Shown here piece after piece: positions 18,931-29,199 of a DNA stretch of 42,191 nt (position 1 is the stretch's first letter; each line of letters begins with the position of its first letter). The notes under the pieces were generated by a model. That model did not search any database. It saw only the letters and a list, made by a program, of their open reading frames with translations, and was not told the origin of the DNA. This DNA is from Silvibacterium sp. (GTDB lineage: Bacteria > Acidobacteriota > Terriglobia > Terriglobales > Acidobacteriaceae). The position numbers were made by a program, and so were the translations under genes. The stretch covers positions 1 to 42,191 of the forward strand of contig JAFAKX010000050.1 in NCBI GenBank assembly GCA_019234945.1, in the 5' to 3' direction.

Positions 18931-19132
18931 CGTCCTTCGGCCGTCCGCCCCCGGGATTGAGTCCTTCGAGCACCTCGGGATCGAGCACCGGCGAGGAGAT
19001 GCGATACCCGCCGCTCGCCCACTTTCCCAGATCGATCAGACGGCAGCGGTCGCTGCAGAAAGGGAAGTACTCGTCATCGGCTGTGACCAGAATCCGGCAG
19101 GTCGGGCACCGCAGGGCTACCTGTTTGCTCAT
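18914..19132 (-). CDS. yacG: DNA gyrase inhibitor YacG-type zinc-binding protein
   Basis: CPTCRILV...YFPFCSDRCRLIDLGKWASGGYRI matches the YacG zinc motif; overlaps the pgpA start. Confidence 0.88.
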   Translation of the reverse strand: MSKQVALRCPTCRILVTADDEYFPFCSDRCRLIDLGKWASGGYRISSPVLDPEVLEGLNPGGGRPKDDDDSS

Positions 19133-19134
19133 GG

Positions 19135-20664
19135 TTACTCTCCGCTTGCTGCGATTACGCGCGCGACCACGTCGTAGTCATGCGCCTCGGTAATCTCGCA
19201 GCGATAGAACCGGCCCACATGCAGCTCTTCGAACGAGCCGAAATCGTTAATGTACACCTTGCCGTCGATCTCAGGCGCGTGGAACTCCGAACGGCCCTCC
19301 CATAGCAGCGGAGTCTCCTCCGACTCGCCCTCGACCAGCACATCGAGCTCGTGCCCAATCCAGGCTTCTTTTGCCTTCCCGCTAATCCGCTGCTGGATCT
19401 TCATCAGCTCGCGTTTGCGCCGCTCAATCGTGCGCGCCGGAACCTTTTCGTCCAGCCCGAACGCCCGCGAGCCCTCCTCGTCCGAGTAGCCGAAGACCCC
19501 CAGCCAGTCGAACTTGGCCGCCCGCACAAAATCGCAGAGCGCCTCGAAGTCTTCCTCCGTCTCGCCGGGAAATCCCACGATGAACGACGTCCGCAGCGCG
19601 ATACCAGGCACCGCCGCCCGCACCTTCTCGAGGGTCTTCAGGAAAATCTCGGCATTGGCCCCGCGCTTCATCGCCTTCAGTACCGGCCCCGCTGCATGCT
19701 GTAGCGGCACGTCGAGATACCTGCAGATATTCGGATGCTTTGCCATCGTCTCAAGCAGCCGGCCCGTAATCTTGTTCGGATACGCATAGAGGAATCGCAG
19801 CCACTTTAGATCCGGAATCGCCGCCAGCCTGTCCAGCAGCTGCGCCAGCCCATCCTTCAGGCCGAGGTCTTCGCCGTAGCAGGTCGTGTCCTGCCCGATC
19901 AGCGTGATCTCCCGCACGCCCTGCGCCACCAGGCTCTCCGCCTCCGCGATCACCGACTCGAAGCGCCGCGACCGGAACTTGCCGCGCAGGTTCGGAATGA
20001 CGCAGAAGCTGCATGGATGGTCGCAGCCCTCGGCAATCTTGATGTACGCCGAAGCTCTCTTCGTCGCCAGCAGCCGCGGCGTGGTGTGGTCGTAGAGATA
20101 CTGCGGCAAGTGCGCATCCGCCCCATCCCACGCGTTGCGCGAGAACCGCCCCTGCGATTCGCGGAGAGTACCCTCGGGCCGCGCAGCTTGGGTGCTGGTC
20201 AGAATCGTGAACGGCGACGGCTCCTGAATCACAGGCCGCGGAGCATCCAGCCCCGCCGCTGCCAGGATTTGCTCCAGTTCTCCCGTTCCGACAACGGCGT
20301 CTACCTCGGGAATATTCTTTCGAATCTCGTCGCGGTAGCGCTCGACCAGGCAACCGGCGACAATCAGCCGCCGAGCCCGGCCTGAGGTCTTTTGCTGCGC
20401 CATCTCGAGGATCGTATCGACGGACTCCTGCTTGGCGGCATCTATAAACGAGCAGGTATTGACGACGAGAATCTCCGCCGCCTCGACATCGGAAGTCATC
20501 TCAGCGCCTGCACGGTCGAGCAGCCCCATCATCACCTCGCTGTCGACGAGGTTTTTCGGACACCCCAGCGATACAAACCCGACCTTGGGGCGTGCGGTGC
20601 TGTTATCTGTATTTTGGGAATCGACGGAATTCGTAGTGCTCTCGTCGAGAAGGGTTTCACTCAC
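19135..20664 (-). CDS. rimO: Ribosomal protein S12 methylthiotransferase RimO
   Basis: GFVSLGCPKNLVDSEVMMG, radical SAM IAEGCDHPCSFCVIPNLRGKFRSR, LIGQDTTCYGED, LRTSFIVGFPGETEEDF, C-terminal TRAM. Confidence 0.94.
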   Translation of the reverse strand: MSETLLDESTTNSVDSQNTDNSTARPKVGFVSLGCPKNLVDSEVMMGLLDRAGAEMTSDVEAAEILVVNTCSFIDAAKQESVDTILEMAQQKTSGRARRLIVAGCLVERYRDEIRKNIPEVDAVVGTGELEQILAAAGLDAPRPVIQEPSPFTILTSTQAARPEGTLRESQGRFSRNAWDGADAHLPQYLYDHTTPRLLATKRASAYIKIAEGCDHPCSFCVIPNLRGKFRSRRFESVIAEAESLVAQGVREITLIGQDTTCYGEDLGLKDGLAQLLDRLAAIPDLKWLRFLYAYPNKITGRLLETMAKHPNICRYLDVPLQHAAGPVLKAMKRGANAEIFLKTLEKVRAAVPGIALRTSFIVGFPGETEEDFEALCDFVRAAKFDWLGVFGYSDEEGSRAFGLDEKVPARTIERRKRELMKIQQRISGKAKEAWIGHELDVLVEGESEETPLLWEGRSEFHAPEIDGKVYINDFGSFEELHVGRFYRCEITEAHDYDVVARVIAASGE

Positions 20665-20714
20665 ACCTGATATTTTACCGGAGAAGCCAAGGCTATCCCG
20701 GCCGATTCAGAGCC

Positions 20715-21230
20715 TTAATCGAGCAGCCTCTCGATCTCGGAAATAGAGAAGTGAATCCTTTCCCCGGGCGCTCCGAAGGTCGAGGACGGATTGAGTTGGC
20801 CATTTTCAAACCGCCAGGACCTGGGACCCTTCGGATCGATAACCCAGATCTGCGGAATCCCCATGGCAGAGTAATCGTTCAGCTTCCGCATCATGCGCGT
20901 CATCGTGTCTTCTGGCGAGAGCACCTCGAATACCGCAATTGGAGGTTGAGTGATGATCTGCTCGATGGGCCGATCGCGGTCAAGCACCGTTACGTCGGGC
21001 ACGCGATACCGTGTGGGAGCGACTTGGACCCGCAACGACGGCAGTTCCCGAATATTCCACTCATGCGCATGCTGAGCGAAACAATACAAGATGGCCGCTT
21101 GCCACGCGGAATGATCGAGTTCGGCGGGTGGGCGCTCTTCAATCTTTCCATCTACGTATTCCGCGTCGGGCTCGTAGGAAGAGTGGAGATATAACTCGAC
21201 TGGAATGAATGTATGCGCCGGAGTTGCCAT
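20715..21230 (-). CDS. Uma2 family (DUF820) putative endonuclease
   Basis: EYVDGKIEERP, RVPDVTVLDRD, PPIAVFEVLSPEDT, KLNDYSAMGIPQIWVIDP. Confidence 0.85.
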   Translation of the reverse strand: MATPAHTFIPVELYLHSSYEPDAEYVDGKIEERPPAELDHSAWQAAILYCFAQHAHEWNIRELPSLRVQVAPTRYRVPDVTVLDRDRPIEQIITQPPIAVFEVLSPEDTMTRMMRKLNDYSAMGIPQIWVIDPKGPRSWRFENGQLNPSSTFGAPGERIHFSISEIERLLD

Positions 21231-21283
21231 CCTCTCGCCTCCTGCTCGAGTCTAGCACCGCGCCGGGTGCTATCATTACTCAT

Positions 21284-21380
21284 GTGCCGGGTCCTACGCG
21301 GCGCAATCCCGCCAACCCCGCCAGGTCCGGAAGGAAGCAACGGTAACGGGCTAGTGCGAGCGCAGTAGGTTGCCCGGTAC
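21284..21380 (+). ncRNA. ffs: Small bacterial signal recognition particle RNA (4.5S-type)
   Basis: GTGCCGGGTCC...CCAGGTCCGGAAGGAAGCAACGGTAACGG...GGTTGCCCGGTAC: conserved SRP apical loop (GGTCCGGAAGGAAGCA) with complementary termini (GTGCCGGG/CCCGGTAC). Confidence 0.93.
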
Positions 21381-21481
21381 ATAAAGATTCGCCAGCCAGG
21401 GCCAATTACAAAACCCTTACACTCCCTTCGATAGACAGCCCTTCACGCCTCAGCGACAATAACTCTTTTGAACTCATTTCA

Positions 21482-22513
21482 GTGGAGAGCTTCTTGAGTC
21501 TTGCCGTGCGTCAGCCCGTCTCACGACGCGCTAAAATCAGCGCCCTTGGAACCTACGTTCCGCCCCGTCTGCTCACCAACCAAGACCTGGAAAGGATGGT
21601 CGACACCTCCGACGAGTGGATTTACAGCCGCGTCGGCATCCGCGAGCGTCACCTGGTCGAACCGGGGATGGCCACCAGCGACATGGCCGTCGAAGCGGCG
21701 AAGCGCTGCCTCGCTGAGCGGGGAGTTGCGCCCTCCGAGGTCGAGGCCATCATCGTCGCGACCGTCACGCCCGACATGCTCTTCCCTGCAACGGCCTGCC
21801 TCGTCCAGGACAGGCTCGGGGCAAAGGGCGCTTGGGGATTCGACCTCTCCGCCGCCTGCTCCGGCTTTGTTTATGGACTTCAGATGGGTGCCAAGCTGGT
21901 GGAGAGTGGAGCTCACTCGAAGGTTCTGGTCATTGGTGCCGATACCATGTCCTCGATTATCGACTACACCGACCGCTCTACCTGCGTTCTCTTCGGAGAC
22001 GGCGCTGGCGCAGTGCTCATTGAGCCGGCCGCAGAAGGCGAGATCGGCATGATCGACTTCGTCCACGAGATCGACGGCTCCGGGGGCGGGGCGCTCAAGA
22101 TGCCCGGCGGTGGCAGCCTCCACCCCTCCACTGTCGAGACCGTAACTAAGAAAATGCACTACGTCCATCAGGATGGCCAGACTGTCTACAAGTTCGCGGT
22201 ACGGAAGATGGTCGAAGCCTCGGAGAAGGTCCTGAGCCGCAGCGGCATCGGAATCGACGAAGTTGCCTGCTTCATTCCGCACCAGGCCAACAAGCGCATC
22301 ATCACTTCGAGCGCCGAACGCATGGGATTGCCGATCGAGCGGGTCGTCATTAACATCGACCGCTACGGAAACACCACGGCCGGCACCATTCCTCTCGCGA
22401 TGGACACCGCCCGCCAGGAAAACCGTCTGCACAAGGGCGACCTGGTGCTCATAGCGAGTGTCGGTGCCGGATTCACTGTTGGGGCCTCACTGCTGCGCTG
22501 GGAGATCGACTGA
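21482..22513 (+). CDS. fabH: 3-oxoacyl-[acyl-carrier-protein] synthase III
   Basis: GTYVPPRLLTNQDLERMVDTSDEWIYSRVGIRERH, DLSAACSGFVYGL active-site Cys, FIPHQANKRI, NIDRYGNTTAGTIPLAM. Confidence 0.95.
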   Translation: MESFLSLAVRQPVSRRAKISALGTYVPPRLLTNQDLERMVDTSDEWIYSRVGIRERHLVEPGMATSDMAVEAAKRCLAERGVAPSEVEAIIVATVTPDMLFPATACLVQDRLGAKGAWGFDLSAACSGFVYGLQMGAKLVESGAHSKVLVIGADTMSSIIDYTDRSTCVLFGDGAGAVLIEPAAEGEIGMIDFVHEIDGSGGGALKMPGGGSLHPSTVETVTKKMHYVHQDGQTVYKFAVRKMVEASEKVLSRSGIGIDEVACFIPHQANKRIITSSAERMGLPIERVVINIDRYGNTTAGTIPLAMDTARQENRLHKGDLVLIASVGAGFTVGASLLRWEID

Positions 22514-22514
22514 T

Positions 22515-23183
22515 TCAGGCGGCATGGGCCCGCTTACTCGAGGCAAACCGCCGTTTGTCGCGTCTGTACTTCCAGAAGCCAAAAATTGCCGCAGCAACGA
22601 CGAGTCCGAGTAAGCTCCAGATAATGACATCGGACCATCCCGACAGGTACTGCGCCCACGCACGGATGACTTGCCGACCATAGACCGCACTTAGCCATGC
22701 TTCCAGCGCGTAACGTGCACCCCGGGCAATGAAAAACGACACGAGAAACGACCTGAGGCTCAGTCCCAGTGCTCCCGCCGAAAGCAGGAACGGCAACAGC
22801 GGAATGGGAGGCGGCAGGACAGCCGCTATGCTCACAGTCAGGACGCCGTTTCGCTTCATCCAGCGCGTAATCGACTTCAGGTAGCGCTTGGGCACGTGGC
22901 GCTGCAGCATGGTCTCGCCGCCCTTTTTCCCAGCGCCCCAGGTTAGATAGGCACCAAGCATGCTGCCGGAGATCGCCGCTCCCGCCAGAAGCCACGGATT
23001 CCCCTGGTTCGCTACAAGCAGCAGGATCAGCAGGTCGGTGCTCCCCGGCACGGGCAGCAGGATGATGGACGCATCCAGGAGAGAGACCCCGAAGACACCC
23101 AGCGCACCTAGATGAAGCAGCCAGGTCAGATGCTTATAGGCGGCGTGCGATGGGGCAAAGATCACGCACACTTGGACGCCCAT
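22515..23183 (-). CDS. VTT/DedA-like integral membrane protein
   Basis: GVSLLDASIILLPVPGSTDLLILLLVA, GSMLGAYLTWGAGKKGG, multiple TM helices. The ORF-track extension beyond 23183 overlaps mqnA antisense and is rejected. Confidence 0.75.
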   Translation of the reverse strand: MGVQVCVIFAPSHAAYKHLTWLLHLGALGVFGVSLLDASIILLPVPGSTDLLILLLVANQGNPWLLAGAAISGSMLGAYLTWGAGKKGGETMLQRHVPKRYLKSITRWMKRNGVLTVSIAAVLPPPIPLLPFLLSAGALGLSLRSFLVSFFIARGARYALEAWLSAVYGRQVIRAWAQYLSGWSDVIIWSLLGLVVAAAIFGFWKYRRDKRRFASSKRAHAA

Positions 23184-23214
23184 GAAGGCCTTCAAGTCGC
23201 CTGAAGGCCCCGAT

Positions 23215-24084
23215 TTATAGGAAATCCAGTGACGGCGCCTCTGCCAATGCCCCGCACTCGACCGCGTAGCGATAGAAGAGCGCGAGACCGTCCAGACACA
23301 CATCATCGAGAAAGTAGTGGATGTTATCGAAGAGATAGGTCTTGATCGTCGCAGCAGGCACCGCGATGCGTGTCGACCACTCCGCGACGATCTCATCGAG
23401 ATGGTCGAGGCCGCCATCACGGGACCGTTCGAAGTCCTCGACAATCTGTGCCGGACACAGACCGGTGCGGTCAAGAGCTTCTTTGCGCACGGCCCAGAAG
23501 GCCGAGACCCAGGCAGTTTTCGTCCACGCACGCCACTCGTGTGCCAGGTCCAGATACAGGAGCTGCTCCCCCGTACGCTGTTCCCGCGATTCACGGTCCT
23601 CCAGCGCGAGCAAGGCGGGATCGCCGATCAGCAGCGCCGCGTCAGCCACGCGTAGCATTGCATCGAGATCAGCCGTGTGAGGAAGGAACGCGGGATCGTT
23701 GTTCCACAGTTTGCGAAACAGAATTCGAGTGTAAGTTGCCGAGGTGATCGAAGCAGTATCCAAGGCAACCCGCTTCACCTCGCGAACCCCGCCCGGGTTA
23801 CGCACCGCGAGAAGGATGGAGCGGACTTCATCAAGCGAGGCGATTGCACAGCGCGGGACAACAGCGGCATTGGTCAGCGAGGGATAAGCTGCGACCGGCA
23901 CGAGACCGATGTCTGCCGTGCCCGTGCGCAAATGCCGCGCACACTCAGCGGGCGTTGAAGAAATGATTGAGTAACGCCGCGCCAGGTCGCTCGCGCGAGG
24001 TTCGTGTTCAAAGTCCCACATCAAGGGCGCTGGATTCAGAAAATCAATGGCAGCAATGACCAGTCGTTGCGAAGAAAGCGTCAC
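23215..24084 (-). CDS. mqnA: Menaquinone biosynthesis protein MqnA (chorismate dehydratase, futalosine pathway)
   Basis: IDFLNPAPL, GTADIGLVPVAAYPSL, LLIGDPALLA, LDLAHEWRAWTKTAWVSAFWAV. Confidence 0.88.
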   Translation of the reverse strand: MTLSSQRLVIAAIDFLNPAPLMWDFEHEPRASDLARRYSIISSTPAECARHLRTGTADIGLVPVAAYPSLTNAAVVPRCAIASLDEVRSILLAVRNPGGVREVKRVALDTASITSATYTRILFRKLWNNDPAFLPHTADLDAMLRVADAALLIGDPALLALEDRESREQRTGEQLLYLDLAHEWRAWTKTAWVSAFWAVRKEALDRTGLCPAQIVEDFERSRDGGLDHLDEIVAEWSTRIAVPAATIKTYLFDNIHYFLDDVCLDGLALFYRYAVECGALAEAPSLDFL

Positions 24085-24183
24085 CAGCTAGTGTAGCAAT
24101 CATGTCTTTCGTAACGTGAACCACGGGCCCTTTGCCTTGACTTAACTCCGGTGCCTCGCTAACCTCCGAGCAACCACTCCACT

Positions 24184-25362
24184 ATGAATGTTGCAGCAAG
24201 TTCGGCAGGGCCGTCGCTCCCTGCCTCGACCGAAGACCGCGTAGCCTGGCTCGCGCTGGCTCTTACGCCGCAGCTCGGTCCACGACGCATCTTGCGCGCA
24301 ATCGAAAATTGCGGGTCGGCGTCAGGAATACTCGAACTGGGGCTCACCGATCTTGAAGCGCTGAATTTCCCTGTCGAGAGCACCCGATTTATTGCAGATG
24401 GTAATGCCGTTGGCGCGGCGCACCAGCAGCTTGAGCAGCTTGCGAAGACCGGCGGCCAGTTCCTCACTTATGCGGACGAGGGTTACCCTGCGAATCTCCG
24501 CGAAATATTCGATCCTCCCGCCGTGCTGTGGATTCGCGGCGGGCTTCACGCACTGAGCCTTCCGTCGATCGCCGTTGTCGGAACCCGCCATCCTACGCCG
24601 TACGGAACAGGCATGGCGGAGATGCTCTCGCGCGATCTCGCGCAGCGAGGGCTGGTCATTCTCAGCGGAATGGCAAGAGGCGTCGACACAGCGGCCCACA
24701 AAGGAGCCCTCTCCGCAAAGCGCCCAACCATTGCTGTGTGGGGAACAGGCATCGACGTCATCTATCCCAAGGAGAACAAATCTCTCTCCGAGCAGATCGT
24801 TGCCGGAGGCGGCGCAATCATTTCCGAATACCCGCTGGGCGTTTATCCTGCACCGCAGAACTTTCCCCGCCGCAATCGTATCCTGAGCGGAATGAGTGTG
24901 GGTGTCCTCGTGGTCGAAGCCGCCGAGTACAGCGGAACCCGGGTCACAGCACGCTGCGCGCTTGAGCAGAACCGGGACGTCTATGCGGTACCGGGCAATG
25001 TCACCACGAAAAATGCGTGGGGCCCTAACATGCTGATAAAACAGGGCGCAAAGCTTACGGCTACCTGGGAGGATGTGTGGGAAGATCTGCCAACGCCCGT
25101 TCGCCTGAGGCTCGAGACCGAACAAGGGGTTGCATCGAAGGAGCACGGTACTGCATCCTTATTTACGGAAGAGCCGCTTCCTGCAACTGAAGCATCTGTG
25201 ATGGCGGTGCTTCGCCATGACGAGGCGCTTCAACTTGATGAAATCATGGAAAAGCTGGAGTCTGAACTTACCTCTGCCGAGGTGTTCACGGCGCTTTTTG
25301 AACTGGAACTGGCCGGCCGCGTGCGGCAACTTCCAGGCAAGAATTACGTCAAAAGCTTCTAA
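24184..25362 (+). CDS. dprA: DNA-processing protein DprA
   Basis: YPANLREIFDPPAVLWIRG, AVVGTRHPTPYGTGMAE, LSGMARGVDTAAHKGAL, VWGTGIDVIYPKENK, EYPLGVYPAPQNFPRRNRILSGMSVGVLVVEA. Confidence 0.95.
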   Translation: MNVAASSAGPSLPASTEDRVAWLALALTPQLGPRRILRAIENCGSASGILELGLTDLEALNFPVESTRFIADGNAVGAAHQQLEQLAKTGGQFLTYADEGYPANLREIFDPPAVLWIRGGLHALSLPSIAVVGTRHPTPYGTGMAEMLSRDLAQRGLVILSGMARGVDTAAHKGALSAKRPTIAVWGTGIDVIYPKENKSLSEQIVAGGGAIISEYPLGVYPAPQNFPRRNRILSGMSVGVLVVEAAEYSGTRVTARCALEQNRDVYAVPGNVTTKNAWGPNMLIKQGAKLTATWEDVWEDLPTPVRLRLETEQGVASKEHGTASLFTEEPLPATEASVMAVLRHDEALQLDEIMEKLESELTSAEVFTALFELELAGRVRQLPGKNYVKSF

Positions 25363-25545
25363 ACGGTTGCTACTGCCTCGCGTTCCGAATCATCCATTTG
25401 CAGGGTGCTAAAAGAAGAAATGCGTGCTGCGCATTGCAGCGGGTAGATTCGAAGCGGCAAGGCATGGTAGCTTCCAAAGAACTTCGTTGTTGATACGTGC
25501 GCCGGATGCGGTCTGCTACCATGCGTTCCGGCGCAAGGGAAAAGA

Positions 25546-28164
25546 ATGAGCAAATCTCTCGTGATCGTCGAGTCGCCCGCAAAGGCTAAAACGATCAGCA
25601 AATATCTCGGGAAGGATTTTGCGGTCGAGGCCTCGGTCGGTCACATCAAGGATCTTCCGAAGAACAAGATCGGTGTAGATATCGCCGAGCGCACCTTCGA
25701 ACCGGAACTTATCGTCATTCCCGGAAAAGAAAAGGTAGTCGACAAGCTCCGCAAACTGGCGAAGACATCGGAGAATGTCTACCTCGCCCCCGACCCCGAC
25801 CGCGAAGGCGAAGCGATCGCTGCGCATCTCGCCGACATCTTGAAGGGCGCGGTCAAGAAAAACGCAATTCATCGCGTCACCTTCAACGAGATCACGCCCA
25901 AGGCCGTTAAGGCGGCGTTCGCTCAGGCCCGCGATGTTGATCAGAATCTTGTCGACGCACAACAGACGCGCCGCGTCCTCGATAGAATCGTGGGCTATCA
26001 GATTTCCCCGCTGCTGTGGGACAAGGTGCGGCGCGGTCTCTCCGCAGGACGCGTGCAGACCGTCGCTCTGCGTCTCATTGTCGAACGAGAACAGGAAATC
26101 AAGGCATTTAATCCGGTTGAATACTGGACCATCGACGCCGCTCTCCATCCAGCGCCCCGAGGCCAGGAATTCGTCGCTCGCTTTATCGGCATCGATGGCG
26201 AGCGGGCGCGTGTCGACACGGTCGATGCTCCGTCTCTGCCCAACCAGAAGCTGACCGACGAAGCGATTGCGCAGTTGAATAAAGCAACATGGTCGGTTCG
26301 CAACGTCGATCGCAAGGAGCGTAAGCGAAACCCCGCCGCTCCATTTACGACAAGCAAACTGCAGCAGGATGCCTCGCGGCAGCTTGGCTTTAATGTCAAG
26401 CGAACGATGGGAGTAGCGCAGCGGCTGTATGAAGGCATCGAGCTCGGCAGCGAAGGCGCCGTAGGTCTCATCACCTACATGCGTACCGATTCGACGCGTG
26501 TTTCACCCGAAGCCATCACCGCTGTGCGCGGCTGGATCAAGCAGAAGCTCGGCAATGCTTATCTGCCCGACTCGCCGAATGCTTTCAAATCGAAGAAGGA
26601 CGCGCAGGACGCGCACGAGGCGATTCGCCCCGCGAATCCCGAACTGCATCCGGACGAAATACGCAAATATCTCTCCGATGAGCAGTACAAGCTTTACCGG
26701 CTTATCTGGCAGCGCTTTGTTGCTTCGCAGATGATGCCAGCCATCTACGATCAGACCACGGTCGATATCGTCGCAAAGGCCGACCGGAATTACGACTTCC
26801 GCGTCACCGGTTCGGTACTCAAGTTCGACGGATTTCTGAAGGTCTACGAAGAGTCGAAGGAAAAGAAGGACGAGGACGACGAGTCTCTCTCGAACAAACT
26901 TCCTGAGCTGAACGCCGGCGATCGGCTTGCTCTCAAAGAGTTGAAGCCCGAGCAGCACTTCACCGAGCCGCCTCCGCGCTACAACGAGGCGTCGCTCGTC
27001 AAGGAGCTGGAAGAGCGCGGCATTGGCCGCCCGTCGACGTACGCGTCGATCATCAACACGATTCAGGATCGCGAGTATGTTCAGAAGATGGGTGGGCGCA
27101 ACGGGCGGTTTGTCCCGACAGAAATCGGAACGGTGGTCACGGATCTGCTCGTCAAAAACTTCCCTTACATCTTCGACACAAAGTACACGGCGCGCCTCGA
27201 AGAGGAGCTCGACGACATCGAAGACGGCAAGGAGAAGTGGACTGATCTGCTCAACGGCTTTTACGGCCACTTCGAAGAAGAGCTCGTCGAAGCCGGCGAG
27301 AACATGGAAGACATCAAGCGCATGGAGAAGCCGACCGACCAGGTCTGCGACCTGTGCGGATCTCCGCTTGTGCTGAAGTGGGGCAAGTTCGGCTCTTTCT
27401 ACGCCTGCAGCGCTTATGACAAGAAGAAGCCGGGAAGCTGCACCTTCACGAAAGAGAATTTCGACGCGAAACCCAACCTTGTCATACCGGGCCAGGAGAA
27501 CGAGCAGGAAGAGGAATACTGCGAGAACTGCGGCCGCGTGATGGTGCTCCGCAACGGCCCATGGGGGCCGTACATGGCCTGCCCCGGCTACAACGAGGAC
27601 CCGCCGTGCAAGACGGTGCGCAGGCTGCATCAGAAGCAGCAGCAGAAGCCTCCGCAGCCTCTCGATGAGAAGTGTCCCAAGTGCGGAGAACATCTCGTGC
27701 TGCGCAATGGGCCGTACGGTGAGTTCGTCTCCTGCTCGGCCTATCCGAAGTGCAAATACATCAAGCAGAACACCATCGGGGTAAAGTGCCCGGTCTGCCA
27801 TGAGGGCGACATAGTCGAGAAGAAGGCGCGTCGCGGCAACCTCTTCTACGGCTGCTCGGAGTACCCGAAGTGCACCTTCACGGCAAACTACAAGCCTGTC
27901 GACAAGAAATGCCCGGAATGCGGCAGCCCATATCTCCTTGAGAAGACACTGAAGTCCGGCGTCTATCTCGTCTGCCCCAACAACAAAAAGCCTGCGTCAG
28001 ACGAAGAAGCCGCGCCGAAACGCCGCAAGAAGAAGGACCAGCCCGAGAGCGCGGTCGTGTGCAGCTTTACCAAGCGCCTCGGAGACGCCCCTGTTCCTGC
28101 CGCGGCTACTACGGCTCCGACTGCAAAGACGCACGGGCCGCTCGTTGAGCAGCCTGTAGCCTAA
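25546..28164 (+). CDS. topA: DNA topoisomerase I
   Basis: SLVIVESPAKAKTISKYLG, APDPDREGEAIAAHL, GLITYMRTDSTRVS, plus C-terminal C4 zinc ribbons. Confidence 0.97.
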   Translation: MSKSLVIVESPAKAKTISKYLGKDFAVEASVGHIKDLPKNKIGVDIAERTFEPELIVIPGKEKVVDKLRKLAKTSENVYLAPDPDREGEAIAAHLADILKGAVKKNAIHRVTFNEITPKAVKAAFAQARDVDQNLVDAQQTRRVLDRIVGYQISPLLWDKVRRGLSAGRVQTVALRLIVEREQEIKAFNPVEYWTIDAALHPAPRGQEFVARFIGIDGERARVDTVDAPSLPNQKLTDEAIAQLNKATWSVRNVDRKERKRNPAAPFTTSKLQQDASRQLGFNVKRTMGVAQRLYEGIELGSEGAVGLITYMRTDSTRVSPEAITAVRGWIKQKLGNAYLPDSPNAFKSKKDAQDAHEAIRPANPELHPDEIRKYLSDEQYKLYRLIWQRFVASQMMPAIYDQTTVDIVAKADRNYDFRVTGSVLKFDGFLKVYEESKEKKDEDDESLSNKLPELNAGDRLALKELKPEQHFTEPPPRYNEASLVKELEERGIGRPSTYASIINTIQDREYVQKMGGRNGRFVPTEIGTVVTDLLVKNFPYIFDTKYTARLEEELDDIEDGKEKWTDLLNGFYGHFEEELVEAGENMEDIKRMEKPTDQVCDLCGSPLVLKWGKFGSFYACSAYDKKKPGSCTFTKENFDAKPNLVIPGQENEQEEEYCENCGRVMVLRNGPWGPYMACPGYNEDPPCKTVRRLHQKQQQKPPQPLDEKCPKCGEHLVLRNGPYGEFVSCSAYPKCKYIKQNTIGVKCPVCHEGDIVEKKARRGNLFYGCSEYPKCTFTANYKPVDKKCPECGSPYLLEKTLKSGVYLVCPNNKKPASDEEAAPKRRKKKDQPESAVVCSFTKRLGDAPVPAAATTAPTAKTHGPLVEQPVA

Positions 28165-28214
28165 GTAATTCGCCTCGAAGACGCCGCTCGCGATACACTC
28201 AGCCGGAGAATGCC

Positions 28215-28661
28215 ATGTTCGAGACGACTCTCGCCACCACCGCCGATGCTGAACTGATCCTCAGGCTGTACGAGCTGCGCACTGAGGCAACGATGCGCGA
28301 GGCGCGCGCCTGGATCACGGGCAAGTTTTTTCCCAGGACAGCCGAAGAGTTCTTCGCCGTGGCCAACGCCCGCGGCTCGCAGGAGAATGCCTGGTATCGG
28401 CAGGTGACCAGCTATTGGGAGATGGCGGCCGCCTTTGTCCTTCACGGCGCCCTCAACGGCGATCTGTTCGTCGACTGTAACTCCGAGCCCTTCTTTCTCT
28501 ACGCCAAGTTTCTGCCGATCCTTCCCGAGATCCGGCAGAAGATGCCCACCTTCCTCGCGAAGCTGAGCCTGGTCATTGAGCAGTCTCCAACGGCCAAGGC
28601 GAAGGTAGAGGGGATGTCAAAGACCCTGGCCGGCATGCTGGCCAACTCCGACAAGAAGTAG
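28215..28661 (+). CDS. Conserved hypothetical protein
   Basis: 148-aa ORF, well-framed, downstream of topA, coding-like composition; no domain recognised. Confidence 0.65.
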   Translation: MFETTLATTADAELILRLYELRTEATMREARAWITGKFFPRTAEEFFAVANARGSQENAWYRQVTSYWEMAAAFVLHGALNGDLFVDCNSEPFFLYAKFLPILPEIRQKMPTFLAKLSLVIEQSPTAKAKVEGMSKTLAGMLANSDKK

Positions 28662-28769
28662 GTTTTCTTCCGGGATCAGCTCGTAGCGCACCGGGACGCG
28701 ATGCCTCCGCATCTGCTAATGTGTATAGGCTGACCACCCTAATACGGTGGAGAGGAAGGGTATTACTCA

Positions 28770-29054
28770 ATGGCGAAGGCAGTCTGGAACGGCAAGGTTG
28801 TTGCGGAAAGCGATAAGGTTGAAACAGTTGAGGGAAATGTCTATTTTCCCGAGAGTTCCGTGAAGCGGGAGTATCTGCGACCCAGCTCGACGACCTCGAC
28901 TTGCCCATGGAAGGGGCAGGCCCGATATTACACGCTATTGATTGATGGGCAGGAGAATCAGGACGCGGCATGGTACTATCCCGATCCCAAGCCGGCTGCC
29001 CGTAACATCAAGAATCATATTGCCTTCTGGAGAGGCGTCGAAGTCGAGAAGTAG
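28770..29054 (+). CDS. DUF427 domain-containing protein
   Basis: MAKAVWNGKVVAESDKVETVEGNVYFPESSVKREYL...TSTCPWKGQARYYTLLIDG..AAWYYPDPKPAARNIKNHIAFW is the DUF427 pattern. Confidence 0.9.
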   Translation: MAKAVWNGKVVAESDKVETVEGNVYFPESSVKREYLRPSSTTSTCPWKGQARYYTLLIDGQENQDAAWYYPDPKPAARNIKNHIAFWRGVEVEK

Positions 29055-29199
29055 CCGGCGCCGGGGCGTCCCTTTAGTGTTGACCCGGCGCGTTTGCCGC
29101 GACGCGGTTTGCGCCGAAAAAGCAGTGGTGGAGCCGCAATCGCCATCCTTTCAACGAGGTAATGAGCGGTCCAGACACAGTTCATCCTTCGCGCGTAGA

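Noticed and set aside
23184-23594. N-terminal extension of the VTT/DedA-like ORF (ORF track start 23594)
   Set aside because: The extension is Ser/Arg-rich and overlaps mqnA in another frame; the Met at 23183 gives a sensible start.
26503-27801. 432-aa ORF on the minus strand
   Set aside because: Lies entirely within topA on the opposite strand; Arg/Leu-rich, no recognisable domains.
27340-28000. Repeated C4 zinc-ribbon motifs as a possible unusual tandem repeat
   Set aside because: Multiple C-terminal zinc ribbons are a normal feature of bacterial topoisomerase I.
28942-29199. N-terminal extension of the secreted hypothetical ORF
   Set aside because: Overlaps the DUF427 gene out of frame; the signal/anchor segment starts after 29200.
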